From NCBI GenBank assembly GCA_022760475.1, contig JALEFZ010000095.1:62001-126000 (forward strand): a DNA stretch of 64,000 bases. The letters are read 5' to 3'. A program made the position numbers and the translations under genes. Under the pieces are notes generated by a model. That model searched no databases, had not been told where the DNA came from, and worked only from the letters and a program-made list of their open reading frames with translations. Source of the stretch: Bacteroidia bacterium. Its GTDB lineage: Bacteria; Bacteroidota; Bacteroidia; J057. Of the stretch, positions 64,000 to 64,000 are shown piece after piece (the first letter of the stretch is position 1; every line of letters begins with the position of its first letter).

Positions 64000-64000
64000 C

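Noticed and set aside
1-64000. CRISPR array, rRNA or tRNA genes
   Set aside because: Scanning the intergenic stretches showed no regularly spaced direct repeats, no rRNA-like sequence and no tRNA-like segments with a T-loop GTTCGA pattern.

Overview
The window looks like a chromosomal segment of a free-living member of Bacteroidota. The signs are several proteins ending in type IX secretion (T9SS) sorting domains, many PKD-type beta-sandwich domains with the WDFGDG signature, a beta-barrel TonB-dependent-receptor-like protein, lipoproteins with a short SSC-type lipobox, RR-type twin-arginine leaders, promoter-like TAnnTTTG boxes and generally weak Shine-Dalgarno signals. The effector-associated domain, the fungalysins and the carboxynorspermidine route together suggest the Saprospiria/Cytophagia side of the phylum, but that is inference. 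I found no rRNA, tRNA, CRISPR array, insertion sequence or prophage.

Layout. 1-2.5 kb: tail of an AraC-type regulator and a lipoprotein joining a gluzincin-like HExxH domain to a GH113-like glycosidase domain. 2.6-4.7 kb: RRM RNA-binding protein, small membrane protein, HNH protein, dCTP deaminase. 4.7-6.9 kb: fused E1 alpha/beta 2-oxoacid dehydrogenase. 7-21 kb: secreted proteins, namely a glucose/sorbosone-dehydrogenase-like protein with PKD and PA14 domains and two tandem M36 fungalysins with PKD modules and T9SS tails, with a Crp/Fnr regulator between. 21-27.6 kb: Tat-type pirin, divergent YdeP-like molybdopterin oxidoreductase, TPR protein, phosphoglycerate kinase, receiver-domain protein. 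27.8-33.7 kb: vWA protein, a GC-rich hairpin-rich element, and a Wzc/Wzz-like pair. 33.8-40.3 kb: branched-chain aminotransferase with a sulfotransferase-like gene, polyprenyl synthase, rhomboid, unknown protein, and a SerB-SerA fusion. 40.5-46.4 kb: YceI, secreted unknown protein, DUF2807 protein, outer-membrane receptor. 46.4-48.9 kb: an AT-rich island described below. 49-57 kb: lipocalin-like lipoprotein, nitrilase, large choice-of-anchor-I/phytase-like T9SS protein, TolB-like propeller, PKD/outer-membrane-barrel protein. 57.3-60.9 kb: polyamine genes (NspC, carboxynorspermidine dehydrogenase, agmatinase). 60.9-64 kb: M24 peptidase, DEDDh exonuclease, membrane protein, truncated unknown gene.

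Most interesting region. At 46.8-48.4 kb two genes overlap by 8 nt in an AT-rich island flanked by 430-480 nt of non-coding DNA. The first encodes a stand-alone YbaK/ProX-type aminoacyl-tRNA editing domain. The second encodes an unrecognised alpha/beta domain with a C-terminal segment matching my memory of effector-associated domain 11 (EAD11), an adaptor found in bacterial conflict systems. I know of no described system that pairs a tRNA-deacylase with an EAD protein, so this is the best candidate here for something new.

Other leads: an identical 18-bp sequence containing the palindrome TGTTTAAACA lies in front of both the pirin and the yceI genes, 18 kb apart, and predicts a shared regulon; and two copies of a CCCTGACAGGG hairpin repeat lie 33 kb apart. 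Calls were made by reading motifs, without database searches; start codons were often moved downstream of the longest open frame on signal-peptide or conserved-domain grounds.
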